Source: Actinoplanes siamensis
Lineage (GTDB): Bacteria; Actinomycetota; Actinomycetes; Mycobacteriales; Micromonosporaceae
Direction: 5' to 3'
Assembly (NCBI RefSeq): GCF_016862395.1
Contig: NZ_BOMW01000061.1
Coordinates: forward strand, 20,633-84,632
DNA: 64,000 nt
Below the pieces are notes generated by a model. The model searched no databases. It saw only the letters and a program-made list of their open reading frames with translations, and was not told the origin of the DNA. Below, piece after piece: positions 32,590-41,639 of the stretch. The position numbers were made by a program, and so were the translations under genes. The stretch's first letter is position 1. Each line of letters starts with the position of its first letter.

Positions 32590-34113
32590 ATGACAGTCAT
32601 CAATCGCCGGGTGTTCGTGCTCGGCGGCCTGGCCACCGCCGGATCGATTGCCGTACCGTCCCTCGCGCGCGCCGCCGTGCCGTACCCGTTCACCCTCGGC
32701 ATCGCCTCCGGCGAACCGGACTCCTCCAGCGTCGTCCTCTGGACCCGCCTCGCCCCGTCCCCGCTGAACGCCGACGGCCAGGGCGGCATGCCCGATGCCG
32801 ACGTCACCGTCGACTGGCAGGTGTCCGCCGACGACAGGTTCACCGCCTTGATCGCGTCCGGCTCGGTGACCGCCCGGTACGCCGACGCCCACGCGGTGCA
32901 CGTGGTGGCCGGCGGGCTGGCCCCGGACGCCGAGTACTACTACCGGTTCCGCGCCCAGGGCCACATCTCCGCGACCGGCCGCACCCGCACCGCGCCGCAG
33001 ACCGGCGCGTTCGGCCGGGACCTGAGGATGGCGTTCGCGTCCTGCGCCCACTACGAGTCCGGCTATTTCACCGCGTACCGCCGGATGGCCGAGGACCGGC
33101 CCGACCTGATCCTGCACCTGGGCGACTACATCTACGAGGACGCGGCCACCACCGGGTCGGTCCGCGAGCACGCCGGCGCGGAGATCGTCAGCCTGGCCGA
33201 CTACCGGCGCCGGTACGCGCAGTACAAGAGCGACCCGGACCTGCAGGCCGCGCACGCCGTCGCGCCGTGGCTGGTGGTCCCGGACGATCACGAGGTGGAG
33301 AACAACTACGCGAACCTGGTGCGCGCGGACAGCAGCCCGGCGCTGACCGACGCGCAGTGGACCGCCCGGCGCACCGCCGCGTACCGCGCGTACTACGAGA
33401 ACATGCCGCTGCGGCCGGCGCAGGCGCCGAGCGGGAACAGCATCCCGCTCTACCGGCGCGTGCGGTGGGGACTGCTGGCGACGTTCCACATGCTCGACAC
33501 CCGGCAGTTCCGCGACGACCAGGCGTGCGGTGACGGCTGGAAGGTGTGCCCGGCAGCGGACACCGCCACCCGGACGTTGACCGGCGCGGCGCAGGAGGCC
33601 TGGCTGCTCGACGGGCTCGCGCAGCGGAACGCCACCTGGGACATCCTCGGGCAGCAGGTGTTCTTCGCGCGGCAGTTCGACGCGACCGGCGCCGCGAGCA
33701 TGGACGCCTGGGACGGGTACCGGGCGTCGAGGTCGCGGATCCAGCAGGGGTGGCGCGACCGGAACGTACGAAATCCTCTGGTCCTGACCGGGGATGTGCA
33801 TGCCGCGTGGGCCAACAACCTGCTCGCCGACTACGCCGAGCCGAACTCCGCGGTGATCGGCACCGAGCTGGTCTGCACCTCGATCGCCTCCGGCGGTGAC
33901 GGCAGCGCGACCACCACCATCCCGAATGCCGCCACCAATCCGCACCTGAAGTTCTACTCGGCCCGGCGCGGATACACGCTCACCACGATCAGTCCCGGAC
34001 AGGTCCGCGCGGACTTCCGCTCGGTGGCCGCGGTGAGCGAGCACGGCGCCGCCGTCTCGACCCTGAAATCGTTCGCCGTCCTGGATGGTGTGCCCGGGCT
34101 GGAGGCCCTCTGA
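32590..34113 (+). CDS. phoD: PhoD-type alkaline phosphatase/phosphodiesterase
   Basis: 507 residues. Twin-arginine signal NRRVFVLGGLATAG with cleavage near residue 29 (ARA-AV). The calcium/iron-dependent PhoD core is complete: FASCAHYESGYF, HLGDYIYED, VVPDDHEVENNY and VLTGDVHAAWANN give the conserved metal and substrate residues. Secreted through Tat, it releases phosphate from phosphomonoesters or diesters. A PHO box precedes it. The stop overlaps the start of the next gene (TGATG), so a secreted propeller protein is co-translated. Confidence 0.93.
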   Translation: MTVINRRVFVLGGLATAGSIAVPSLARAAVPYPFTLGIASGEPDSSSVVLWTRLAPSPLNADGQGGMPDADVTVDWQVSADDRFTALIASGSVTARYADAHAVHVVAGGLAPDAEYYYRFRAQGHISATGRTRTAPQTGAFGRDLRMAFASCAHYESGYFTAYRRMAEDRPDLILHLGDYIYEDAATTGSVREHAGAEIVSLADYRRRYAQYKSDPDLQAAHAVAPWLVVPDDHEVENNYANLVRADSSPALTDAQWTARRTAAYRAYYENMPLRPAQAPSGNSIPLYRRVRWGLLATFHMLDTRQFRDDQACGDGWKVCPAADTATRTLTGAAQEAWLLDGLAQRNATWDILGQQVFFARQFDATGAASMDAWDGYRASRSRIQQGWRDRNVRNPLVLTGDVHAAWANNLLADYAEPNSAVIGTELVCTSIASGGDGSATTTIPNAATNPHLKFYSARRGYTLTTISPGQVRADFRSVAAVSEHGAAVSTLKSFAVLDGVPGLEAL

Positions 34114-35315
34114 TGATGCCGCTCGTCGCGCTTGTTTCCACGGCTCTGGTCACGTTCAGCACCGCCAACAGCGTCGCCACCGGCGACCAGGACGCTCCGG
34201 CGATCGCCGCCAACCGCACCGGGCAGGTCGCCGTCGTCTGGGAGGACGACCGGGACACCAGCGCGCCCGAGGACGACACGCATTCCGAGATCTACCTGCG
34301 CCTGTTCGACGACGGCGCGCCGGTCTACGAGATCAAGCTGTCCGGCGGCGGCGCCAGCGGCGTGAACTGGAAGCACGTCACGCCGGACGTCGCGCTCGAC
34401 GACCGGGGCAACGCGGTGGTGGTGTGGGCCGACGACCCGGACGGCAACGGCGCGTTCAACATCCCGTACCGGGTGGTGTCCCCGGCCGGGACCGTGCTGG
34501 CGTCCGGCCGGGCCAACGCGAACACCGATGGCGACCAGCGGGTGCCGCGCGTCGCGGTGGACCCCGACGGCGCCTCCGGCAGCGCCTCCGCTGTGGCTTT
34601 CACAGTCGTCTGGGAGGACACCCAGGGCTCCGCGGTGACGGTCCGGGCCGCCGGTTACACGGCCGCCACGACCAAGGCTTACGAGGTGACGGCCTCGCAG
34701 ACCACTGGCGCCCACCACCGGCCGGACGTGGCGGTCTCCGCCTCCGGGGACGCCACGGTCGTCTGGGAGGAGGACGCCGACGCCAACGGGTACGACAACA
34801 TCGGGCTGGTCCGGCTGGCCCGGGCGAACGGCGCGGTGACGCTGAGCCGCCGCACCGCCAACGCCTCCGGCGACGGGCAGCAGCGCCGGCCGGCGATCGC
34901 GGCGAACTTCAACGGCGACCTCGTCCTCGCCTGGGAGTCCGACCACACCGGCACGAACGGCGTGTGGGCACGGTCGTTCACCGCGGCCGGCGCCGCCCGG
35001 CACAACGAGGTCGAGGTGTCGGCCACGGCGGGCGCCGCGGCGCCCACGGTGGGCCTGGACGACCAGGCGGACGCGGCGGTCGGCTGGACGGTGTCCGGCG
35101 TGGACGGCTGGGTGCGCGGGATCAACCCGGACGGCACGTTCGACGGGCGGCTCGGCGCGCAGACCCTGACCGGCACCACCGCCGGGCGGCAGGATCAGTT
35201 CGCGGTGGCCGTGTCGGCGTGGGGCGAGGTGCCGGTGGCGTACACCGACGACAGCGACGGCAACCTGTTCGACCAGATCATGCTGGGAGTGGGGGCCACC
35301 GACAGCGACTGGTGA
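34113..35315 (+). CDS. Secreted beta-propeller-like protein coupled to phoD
   Basis: 400 residues with a short signal peptide (about 1-19). Six or seven blade-like repeats have the pattern PAIAANxxGxVAVVWEDD, PDVALDDRGNAVVVWADD and PDVAVSASGDATVVWEED, about 55 residues apart. The acidic VVWEDD/DxDG loops may bind calcium. The start ATG shares one base with the phoD stop codon, so both are made from one message under the PHO box. It may help hold substrate or metal for PhoD, but that is inference. The second ATG at 34116 is an alternative start. Confidence 0.75.
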   Translation: MMPLVALVSTALVTFSTANSVATGDQDAPAIAANRTGQVAVVWEDDRDTSAPEDDTHSEIYLRLFDDGAPVYEIKLSGGGASGVNWKHVTPDVALDDRGNAVVVWADDPDGNGAFNIPYRVVSPAGTVLASGRANANTDGDQRVPRVAVDPDGASGSASAVAFTVVWEDTQGSAVTVRAAGYTAATTKAYEVTASQTTGAHHRPDVAVSASGDATVVWEEDADANGYDNIGLVRLARANGAVTLSRRTANASGDGQQRRPAIAANFNGDLVLAWESDHTGTNGVWARSFTAAGAARHNEVEVSATAGAAAPTVGLDDQADAAVGWTVSGVDGWVRGINPDGTFDGRLGAQTLTGTTAGRQDQFAVAVSAWGEVPVAYTDDSDGNLFDQIMLGVGATDSDW

Positions 35316-35318
35316 CCC

Positions 35319-35726
35319 TCAGCCGGGCAGCCGGCTCAGGTCGCCGCCGAGCAGGTCCGCCGCGTACCTGCGCAGGTTGCCCGCCAGCAGCCGGGCGGTC
35401 TCGTCGTTCGGCACGACGTGCAGCTGCCAGGGGCCGACCCGCCGGGCATGGCCGCTGAGCGCCTCGACGTCCTCGAGGGCGAAGCGGTTACGCCCGGCGT
35501 CCGGTCCCTTCGGGAACTCGCCGCCGGCCAGCCGGACGACCCAGACCTTGAGGGTGTCGCGCGGATACCAGGCGACCACCACGCCGGTGACCGGCCCGCG
35601 GTAGCGCAGGGCGAACCCGCCGTGCTCGTAGCGGGCCGGGTCACGCCGGTAGCCCAGTTCCCCGACGAGGAATCCGAAGGCCCGGTCGCAGGTCTGCGCC
35701 GCGGCGAGCAGGTGCTGTGCCGTCAT
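35319..35726 (-). CDS. Hypothetical protein
   Basis: 135 residues, not recognised. It is a soluble alpha/beta protein: an N-terminal helix (LLAAAQTCDRAFGFLVGELG), then strands rich in aromatic residues (FALRYRGPVTGVVVAWYP, TLKVWVVRLAGGEFP), and a C-terminal helix. It faces the phoD-linked propeller gene tail to tail with only three bases between stops. No partner or motif suggests a role. Confidence 0.65.
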   Translation of the reverse strand: MTAQHLLAAAQTCDRAFGFLVGELGYRRDPARYEHGGFALRYRGPVTGVVVAWYPRDTLKVWVVRLAGGEFPKGPDAGRNRFALEDVEALSGHARRVGPWQLHVVPNDETARLLAGNLRRYAADLLGGDLSRLPG

Positions 35727-35886
35727 GCCCGGGGACGATAGCCGGCGTGATCAATATCCGCAGTCCGCTTCCCGGGCCGATTCCCACGCCCGGCCGCACG
35801 CAGCCGGCTGGCACGCTGACGCCCTGTCCGCCACGGACCTGGAGCCGACCGCTGCCGATCTCGCGGAGATCGAGACGGCGGCGCGA

Positions 35887-35915
35887 AGGGGGCGGTCGGC
35901 GGCGACCGCCACCCC
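35887..35915 (-). terminator. Probable terminator after the AI-2E-family gene
   Basis: GGGGTGGCGGTCG pairs with CGACCGCCCCC on the minus strand with one mismatch, about 30 bases after the permease stop. There is no T tract. The rest of 35727-35947 has no supported gene. Confidence 0.5.
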
Positions 35916-35947
35916 TCGGCGCCGATGTCCTCGGCCGGAGCCGGGAC

Positions 35948-37285
35948 CTAGGACGCGGGGGCCACCGACGTCTCACCCGGCGGCGGGTTGTCCGGGTCGA
36001 GGCTGCGCGACGCGGCCTCGACCCGGTCCTGCGCCGCCGCCTCGTCGTCGTCGGTGGGTTCGGTGCCCGGTGGCTCACGGTCCGGGGTCGGCTCGCCGTC
36101 CGGGTGGTCCACCAGGTAGCGGATCGCGGTGTTCAGCACGGCCAGCAGCGGCACCGCGATCAGGCCGCCGACGATGCCGGCCACCACGACGCCGGCGGCG
36201 ATCGCCAGGATCACCGCGAGCGGGTGCAGCGCCACCGCCCGGCCCATGATCAGCGGCTGCAGGACGTGGCCCTCCAACTGCTGCACCGCGATCACGACGG
36301 CCAGCACGCTGATCGCGGCCACCGGGCCGTTGGCCACCAGCGCCACCAGCACCGCCACCGCACCGCTGATCGTCGCGCCGACGACCGGGATGAAGGCGCC
36401 GAGGAAGACCAGGGCGGCGAGCGGCAGCGCCATCGGCACGCGGAGCGCGAACAGACCGATGCCGATGCCCACGGCATCGACGAAAGCCACCAGGACCGTG
36501 GCCCGGACGTACGACACCAGCGTGTGCCACGAGTAGTGACCGGCCCGGGCGGTGGGCACCCGCGCGTCCCGCGGCAGCAGCCGGCACAGGAACGTCCAGA
36601 TCTGGCCGCCGTCGCGCAGGAAGAAGAAGAGCGTGAACAGCACCAGGAAGAAGCCGGTGACCACCTCGCCGACGGTGGTCGCGGTGCTCAGCGCGCCGCT
36701 GGTGATCGAGCCCTGGCTGGCGGTCAGCGAGTCCCGGGCCCGGTCGACGTACTGGCTCAGCTGCGCGTCGGTGATGTGCAGCGGGCTGTCGCGCAGCCAC
36801 CGCTGCACCTCGTCGACGCCCTGGCCGACCTGTGTGGACAGGTTGTCGAACTGGCTGATGAAGGTCCGCACGATCAGCCCGAGCCCGCCGAAGACCACCA
36901 GCAGTGCGGCCACCTCCACGAGTCCGGCGGCGAGCGACTTCTTCATGCCGTTGCGTACCAGCCGCGCGCTCAGCGGCTGGAACAGCGCCGCCAGCAGCAG
37001 CGCCACCACGACCGGGATGAGCACCACGTGCAGCAGCCCGATGATCCGCAGCAACAGGTACCCGGCGACGACGAAGAGGATGAAGCGCCACGCCCAGGCC
37101 CCGGCCGTGCGCACCCCGCGGGGCAGCACGTCGGCGGCCGACGACGGTGGCTGGTTCACCACCACGACGGGTGTGGTGGGTTCGGCGAGTTCCGGGCCGG
37201 CCGTGAACGGCGGCGGCGTGTTGCGACTGGCGGCGGTCGCCAGTGTCGTCCGGGCGCGTTCCCGGACCGTCTGTGCCCAGCTCAT
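35948..37285 (-). CDS. AI-2E-family transporter (PerM-like)
   Basis: 445 residues. A disordered N-terminus of about 65 residues is followed by the family pattern: two helices (FILFVVAGYLLLRIIGLLHVVLIPVVVALLLAAL), a third, a large extracellular amphipathic region (about 150-205), and five C-terminal helices with FIPVVGATISG and QQLEGHVLQPLIMG, the family hallmark. The C-terminal 55 residues are acidic and disordered. Some relatives export autoinducer-2 or act as Na+/H+ antiporters; the substrate here is unknown. ATG 37285 follows an AAGGGGAA ribosome site. Confidence 0.88.
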   Translation of the reverse strand: MSWAQTVRERARTTLATAASRNTPPPFTAGPELAEPTTPVVVVNQPPSSAADVLPRGVRTAGAWAWRFILFVVAGYLLLRIIGLLHVVLIPVVVALLLAALFQPLSARLVRNGMKKSLAAGLVEVAALLVVFGGLGLIVRTFISQFDNLSTQVGQGVDEVQRWLRDSPLHITDAQLSQYVDRARDSLTASQGSITSGALSTATTVGEVVTGFFLVLFTLFFFLRDGGQIWTFLCRLLPRDARVPTARAGHYSWHTLVSYVRATVLVAFVDAVGIGIGLFALRVPMALPLAALVFLGAFIPVVGATISGAVAVLVALVANGPVAAISVLAVVIAVQQLEGHVLQPLIMGRAVALHPLAVILAIAAGVVVAGIVGGLIAVPLLAVLNTAIRYLVDHPDGEPTPDREPPGTEPTDDDEAAAQDRVEAASRSLDPDNPPPGETSVAPAS

Positions 37286-37365
37286 CAGGTTTTCCCCTTC
37301 GGTTGCTGCACCGATGCCCGGGGACACGTGATTTCATGCTTGACCAACGGGTCCGGGGTCCGCGC

Positions 37366-37527
37366 ATGTGGCGAATCGTGCGCTGGGCGCTGATAGTGCT
37401 GTGGGTGGTCGCGGCCGGCGCGGCGTGGTGGGGCGCGGGCTTCCGGGCCCGCGCATCAAGGTGCGCGAGCTGGGTATCAGCGGCGCATGAAAGAGTTCGC
37501 GTGGCTGGGAATCGTCCGGCACGGTGA
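37366..37527 (+). CDS. Possible 53-residue single-helix membrane peptide
   Basis: An ATG at 37366 opens MWRIVRWALIVLWVVAAGA, one clear membrane helix, followed by an Arg-rich tail. It overlaps the histidine phosphatase start by 41 bases in another frame. It may be a real small membrane protein or chance; there is no ribosome site or homology memory to decide. Confidence 0.25.
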   Translation: MWRIVRWALIVLWVVAAGAAWWGAGFRARASRCASWVSAAHERVRVAGNRPAR

Positions 37528-38197
37528 GAGCGTCGGAAACGTGGCCGCGGCGGAGGCCGAGCGCGGCCACGCCGAGGTGATCGACCTTGCGGAGCGCGAC
37601 GCCGACGTGCCGCTGTCGGAGACCGGGCGGCGACAGGCACAGGCCGTCGCACGATTTTTCGAGCAGAGTCCTGCAAGACCGGATATGGCGATAGTGTCAC
37701 CATATCTGCGGACTCGTCAGACCGCTTCCGGCCTCCGGATCCCCGTCGTCGTCGACGAACGGCTCCGCGACCGGGAGCTCGGCGTCCTCGACCTGCTCAC
37801 CAACGCCGGCGTGCACGCCCGCTTCCCCGAGGAGGCCCGCCGCCGCGCCCGCCTCGGCAAGTTCTACTACCGCCCGCCCGGCGGCGAGAGCTGGGCCGAC
37901 GTGCTGTTGCGGCTCCGGTCGCTGCTGCGCGAGCTGCGCGAGGACCACCCGGGCGGCCGGATCCTGCTCGTCGGCCACGAGGCCACCGTGTGGCTGATCC
38001 GCTCGCTGGCCGAAGGCCTGGCCGAGCCGGAGCTGATGGCGCTGGCCCGGGGCGAGGCCATCGCGAACTGCTCGATCAGCTCGTGGCGGGGCGACGGCGG
38101 ACGCCTGAGCCCGGAGCGCTTCAACGACGTCGGGCACCTGGAGGCCCACGGCGCGCCCGCCACCGAACAGGAGGAAGTCCGTGCCGAGACAGCCTGA
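37487..38197 (+). CDS. Histidine phosphatase-family protein
   Basis: 236 residues. GIVRHGESVGN is the phosphohistidine motif (RHG), SPYLRTRQTA holds the conserved arginine, and VGHEATVWLI the second catalytic histidine. DRELGVLD supplies the acid region. The length is typical of phosphoglycerate-mutase-like phosphatases acting on small molecules. It overlaps the NAD(P)HX dehydratase gene by 17 bases, so both are likely co-translated; a role in clearing damaged or phosphorylated metabolites would fit that pairing but is inference. Confidence 0.88.
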   Translation: MKEFAWLGIVRHGESVGNVAAAEAERGHAEVIDLAERDADVPLSETGRRQAQAVARFFEQSPARPDMAIVSPYLRTRQTASGLRIPVVVDERLRDRELGVLDLLTNAGVHARFPEEARRRARLGKFYYRPPGGESWADVLLRLRSLLRELREDHPGGRILLVGHEATVWLIRSLAEGLAEPELMALARGEAIANCSISSWRGDGGRLSPERFNDVGHLEAHGAPATEQEEVRAETA

Positions 38198-39029
38198 GGA
38201 CCGTGTCATCACCCCGCACCTGCTGCGGGACTGGCCGCTGCCCGATCCGGGGAGCGACAAGAAGACCCGCGGCACGGTCCTGGTCGTCGGCGGCTCCCGG
38301 TTCAACCCGGGGGCCGTGCTGCTGGCCGGCGAGGCCGCGCTGCGCGCCGGCGCCGGCCGGCTGCAGCTGGCGGTGACCGAGGAGACCGCGATCCCGCTGA
38401 GCATCGCGGTCCCCGAAGCCAAGGTCGTCGGGTTCCGGTCCGGCGGCGAGCCGCTGCCCGGCCAGGTGACCGAGCTGGCCGCCGAGGCGGACGCGATCCT
38501 GATCGGCCCGGGACTCGACGACATCGGCCAGACCGACGCGCTGATGCGGCAGGTGCTCGGCGCGGCCGGGCCGGACACCGGCGTGGTGCTGGACGCGTAC
38601 GCCCTGGGCGCCCTCAGCAAGGATCCGTCCCTGCTGAAGCAGTCCCGGGCGGTGCTCACCCCGAACCTCGTCGAGGCCGAGCACCTGCTCGGCCACGAGC
38701 CGGGCGACGACCTGGCCGGCGCCAGCCGGGCGCTGGCCTCCCGGTACCACGCGGTGGCCTCGCTCTACGGCCGGATCGCCGACCCGCAGGGCCGGGTCTG
38801 GCACGAGCAGAGCAGCGACGCCGGCCTGGGTACCTCGGGCAGCGGCGACGTCCGCGGCGGGATCGTCGCCGGGCTGCTCGCCCGCGGCGCCGAGCCGGCG
38901 CAGGCGGCCTGCTGGGCGGCCTTCGCCCACGCGGTCAGCGGTCAGCGCCTGGCCCCGCGCCGCGGCCGCACCGGGTTCCTGGCCCGGGAACTGGTGGACG
39001 AGGTCGCGTACACGCTGGCCACGGTCTGA
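38181..39029 (+). CDS. nnrD: ADP/ATP-dependent NAD(P)H-hydrate dehydratase
   Basis: 282 residues of the ribokinase-like YjeF C-terminal fold. VLVVGGSRFNPGAVLLAGEAALRAG is the nucleotide-side start, LTPNLVEAE a conserved loop (normally LTPHPGE), and GTSGSGDVRGGIVAG carries the catalytic aspartate. Such enzymes dehydrate hydrated NAD(P)H back to NAD(P)H. The N-terminal epimerase domain of the full YjeF fusion is absent. The GTG start at 38181 has a GGAGG ribosome site ten bases upstream and lies inside the phosphatase gene. Confidence 0.85.
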   Translation: MPRQPEDRVITPHLLRDWPLPDPGSDKKTRGTVLVVGGSRFNPGAVLLAGEAALRAGAGRLQLAVTEETAIPLSIAVPEAKVVGFRSGGEPLPGQVTELAAEADAILIGPGLDDIGQTDALMRQVLGAAGPDTGVVLDAYALGALSKDPSLLKQSRAVLTPNLVEAEHLLGHEPGDDLAGASRALASRYHAVASLYGRIADPQGRVWHEQSSDAGLGTSGSGDVRGGIVAGLLARGAEPAQAACWAAFAHAVSGQRLAPRRGRTGFLARELVDEVAYTLATV

Positions 39030-39224
39030 CGCCGCCCGCCCTCCCCGGCCCGGACGGGCGGTGCTCCCGGCGGCCCGCCGGGCAGTGTTCACCGCGGTCG
39101 CCCGGCCGTGCTCGCCGCGCTTCCCAGGTCCGCCGGCGATGATCGTCCCGGCGAAGGCCTCAGCTCGGCGCCGTCCGCGCCGATCTCGCCATGCTGCGGA
39201 AACCATGACGAGGCAGGGGGCACT

Positions 39225-41591
39225 GTGGCGGGCCGTTGGCGATCCTGGTACACGCCCGCCGCCGCCCTGCTGGCCGCGGCCGAGGTGCTGCTGATCGTGC
39301 TGGGCACCCACGCCGGCTTTCCGCGGTTGCTGGTGTGGGCGCCGGCGGTGGGCGGTGTCATGCTCGCGGTCGCCGCGTTCCGCGGCGCCGCCGGAGCCTT
39401 CGGCTCCCCCGGGATCGACAACGACCTGCGTACGTTCTGGGCCCGGCTCTCCGTGGCGATGGGCGTCGTCCTGGTCGCCGCGATCAGCCAGACCGTGGAC
39501 GTCAGCACGATGCCGTACACGGGTCTGCCCCCGGTCGGTCCGCGCACCCTGACGTGCTACGTGATCGCCACGATCCTGGGCAGCACCGCCCTGCTGCGCC
39601 TGCCCGGCGGCGGCAGCTCGTGGCGCCAGCTCACCACCGCCGTGCTCGACGTCGCCGTGGTCGCGGTCACCGGGGCGATCGCCGCCTCGGAGTATCTCGG
39701 CTGGTTCGTGCACAGCTTCAAGCTCAGCGCGTCCGCCTGGTGGCTGAGCGTCGCCATCATGGCGATCGCCGGCGTCGGCGCTGTCGTCATCGTGAAGATC
39801 ATGGCGGCGCGACGCAGCCCGGTCCCCCGGGCCGCGCTGTGGTGGCTGGCGCCGATCGGGCTGGCCGGGCCGCTCTCCACGGTCCTGATGACCATGCTCG
39901 AGCCGTGGCCGCACCTGAACGGCAGCGCCGCGGTGCTCCCGTTCGTCGGCTTGTTCGGGGTGCTCGCCGCCCGGGCGCAGCAGCGCGGTGCCGGGACGCC
40001 CGGCGCGCGGGTGCTGGACCTGTCGTCGTACCGCCGCGGCACCGCCATCCCGCTGGTCGCCACCGGCCTGGTCAGCGTGCTGGTGGCCACGGTCTTCCTG
40101 CGCACCGGGCACCTCGGCGCCGTCCAGGTGACCGGCACCACGTGCCTGTTGCTGCTGGTCGTGGCGCGCCAGACGGTCACGCTGGCGGAGAACGGCACGC
40201 TGCTGGACACCGTCGCCCACCAGGCCATGCACGACGAGCTGACCGGCCTGCACAGCCGCCGTTACTTCACCGCGGCGCTGACCGAGGCGACCGATACGCA
40301 CACGGTCCTGCTGATCGACCTCAAGGACTTCCGGGCGGTCAACGACGGCTTGGGGCCGGCTGTGGGAGACGCTCTGCTGATCGCGTACGGCCGGCGCCTC
40401 CGCGCCCTGGCCGGCGAGGGCGCCGTGGTGGCCCGCCTGGGCGGCGACGAGTTCGGCCTGCTGGTCCCCGGTGCGGCTGATCTGAGCTCCCGGGTGCTGG
40501 CCGCCAACGCCGAGCCGCTCGACGCGGCCGGCCACGAGGTGCTGGTCGAGGTCTCGATCGGGATCGCGACCTCCGCCGGCACCGCCGGCCCTTCCCGCGG
40601 GGGCGTCCCGGCCGGCGTGGGCCTTCCCGGCGCGGGCATTTCCGCCGGCTCAGGACTTCTGGCCGGCGTGGCCCTCCACCCCACCGGCTGCGGCCGCGGC
40701 TCGGCATACCTGTATCGGCAGGCCGAGATCGCCCTGCGGGAGGCCGCCTCGGGCGCCGGCGACCGGGTCGTCCGCTACGACGCGTCGCTGGAGCAGCGGC
40801 TGTCCCAGCGTGCCACGATCGCCGCGGACCTGCGCCGGGCGCTCGGCGCGGGCGAGTTCCACCTGCTCTACCAGCCGATCGTCCGGCTCCCGCACGGCAC
40901 CGTGGCCGGCGTCGAGTCGCTGATCCGCTGGACCCCGGCGGACGGCCGCACGGTCTCCCCCGCCGATTTCATCCCGGTCGCCGAGGACACCGGCCTGATC
41001 GTCGAACTGGGTGCCTGGATCATCGACACGGTCTGCGCCCAGGCGGCCCAGTGGCTTCGGCGGCACGGCCAGGACGCCCTCCGCTCGATCGCCGTCAACG
41101 TCTCCGCCCGCCAGCTGCTCGACCCGAACCTCCCCGAGGTCGTCGCGTCCGCGCTGGCCCGGCACGGCGTACCCGCGAACCGCCTGACCATCGAGATCAC
41201 CGAAACCGCCGTCTTCGCCGGCGGCCGCGCGTTGACCACCGTGCAGGCGCTCTCCCAGCTCGGCGTCAACCTGGCCCTGGACGACTTCGGCACCGGCCAC
41301 TCGTCGCTGGGCCTGCTGCGTACCTGCCCGGTGAACGCCATCAAGGTCGACAAGTCCTTCGTCGACGGCCTGGGCGGCACCCCGCAGCAGGAGGCCATCG
41401 CCATCGCGGTGCACGGGATCGCCGAGAGGATGGGCCTCTACACGGTCGCCGAGGGCGTCGAGACCGCCGCACAGGCGCGGCGCCTGCACGAACTCGGTTA
41501 CCGCCACGCCCAGGGCTTCCACTTCGCCCCTCCCCTCCCCGCCGCCGGCATCGACGCTCTCCTCGAGGAGAACAGCCGTCTCGCCGCCTGA
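39225..41591 (+). CDS. Membrane diguanylate cyclase/phosphodiesterase (GGDEF + ESL)
   Basis: 788 residues. The first 320 residues hold eight or so membrane helices without a soluble sensor. The GGDEF domain has an intact motif (RLGGDEFGLLV, about 403) and no RxxD inhibition site at the usual distance. It is split by a Gly/Ala/Pro-rich insertion of about 40 residues. The EAL domain has ESL in place of EAL (GVESLIRW) but keeps VNVSARQL, IEITET, DDFGTGHSS, IKVDKSF and VAEGVE, so both synthesis and hydrolysis of c-di-GMP are possible. GTG 39225 follows GGGGG at good spacing; the frame upstream is not protein-like. Confidence 0.88.
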   Translation: MAGRWRSWYTPAAALLAAAEVLLIVLGTHAGFPRLLVWAPAVGGVMLAVAAFRGAAGAFGSPGIDNDLRTFWARLSVAMGVVLVAAISQTVDVSTMPYTGLPPVGPRTLTCYVIATILGSTALLRLPGGGSSWRQLTTAVLDVAVVAVTGAIAASEYLGWFVHSFKLSASAWWLSVAIMAIAGVGAVVIVKIMAARRSPVPRAALWWLAPIGLAGPLSTVLMTMLEPWPHLNGSAAVLPFVGLFGVLAARAQQRGAGTPGARVLDLSSYRRGTAIPLVATGLVSVLVATVFLRTGHLGAVQVTGTTCLLLLVVARQTVTLAENGTLLDTVAHQAMHDELTGLHSRRYFTAALTEATDTHTVLLIDLKDFRAVNDGLGPAVGDALLIAYGRRLRALAGEGAVVARLGGDEFGLLVPGAADLSSRVLAANAEPLDAAGHEVLVEVSIGIATSAGTAGPSRGGVPAGVGLPGAGISAGSGLLAGVALHPTGCGRGSAYLYRQAEIALREAASGAGDRVVRYDASLEQRLSQRATIAADLRRALGAGEFHLLYQPIVRLPHGTVAGVESLIRWTPADGRTVSPADFIPVAEDTGLIVELGAWIIDTVCAQAAQWLRRHGQDALRSIAVNVSARQLLDPNLPEVVASALARHGVPANRLTIEITETAVFAGGRALTTVQALSQLGVNLALDDFGTGHSSLGLLRTCPVNAIKVDKSFVDGLGGTPQQEAIAIAVHGIAERMGLYTVAEGVETAAQARRLHELGYRHAQGFHFAPPLPAAGIDALLEENSRLAA

Positions 41592-41639
41592 CTCGCCACC
41601 CCTCCCGGAACGCCAGGCATCCGGTGAGAGGTCACCCCA

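Noticed and set aside
39108..39224. N-terminal extension of the second GGDEF/EAL gene to 39108
   Set aside because: The added 39 residues are not protein-like, and a GTG with a GGGGG ribosome site lies directly before the first membrane helix.
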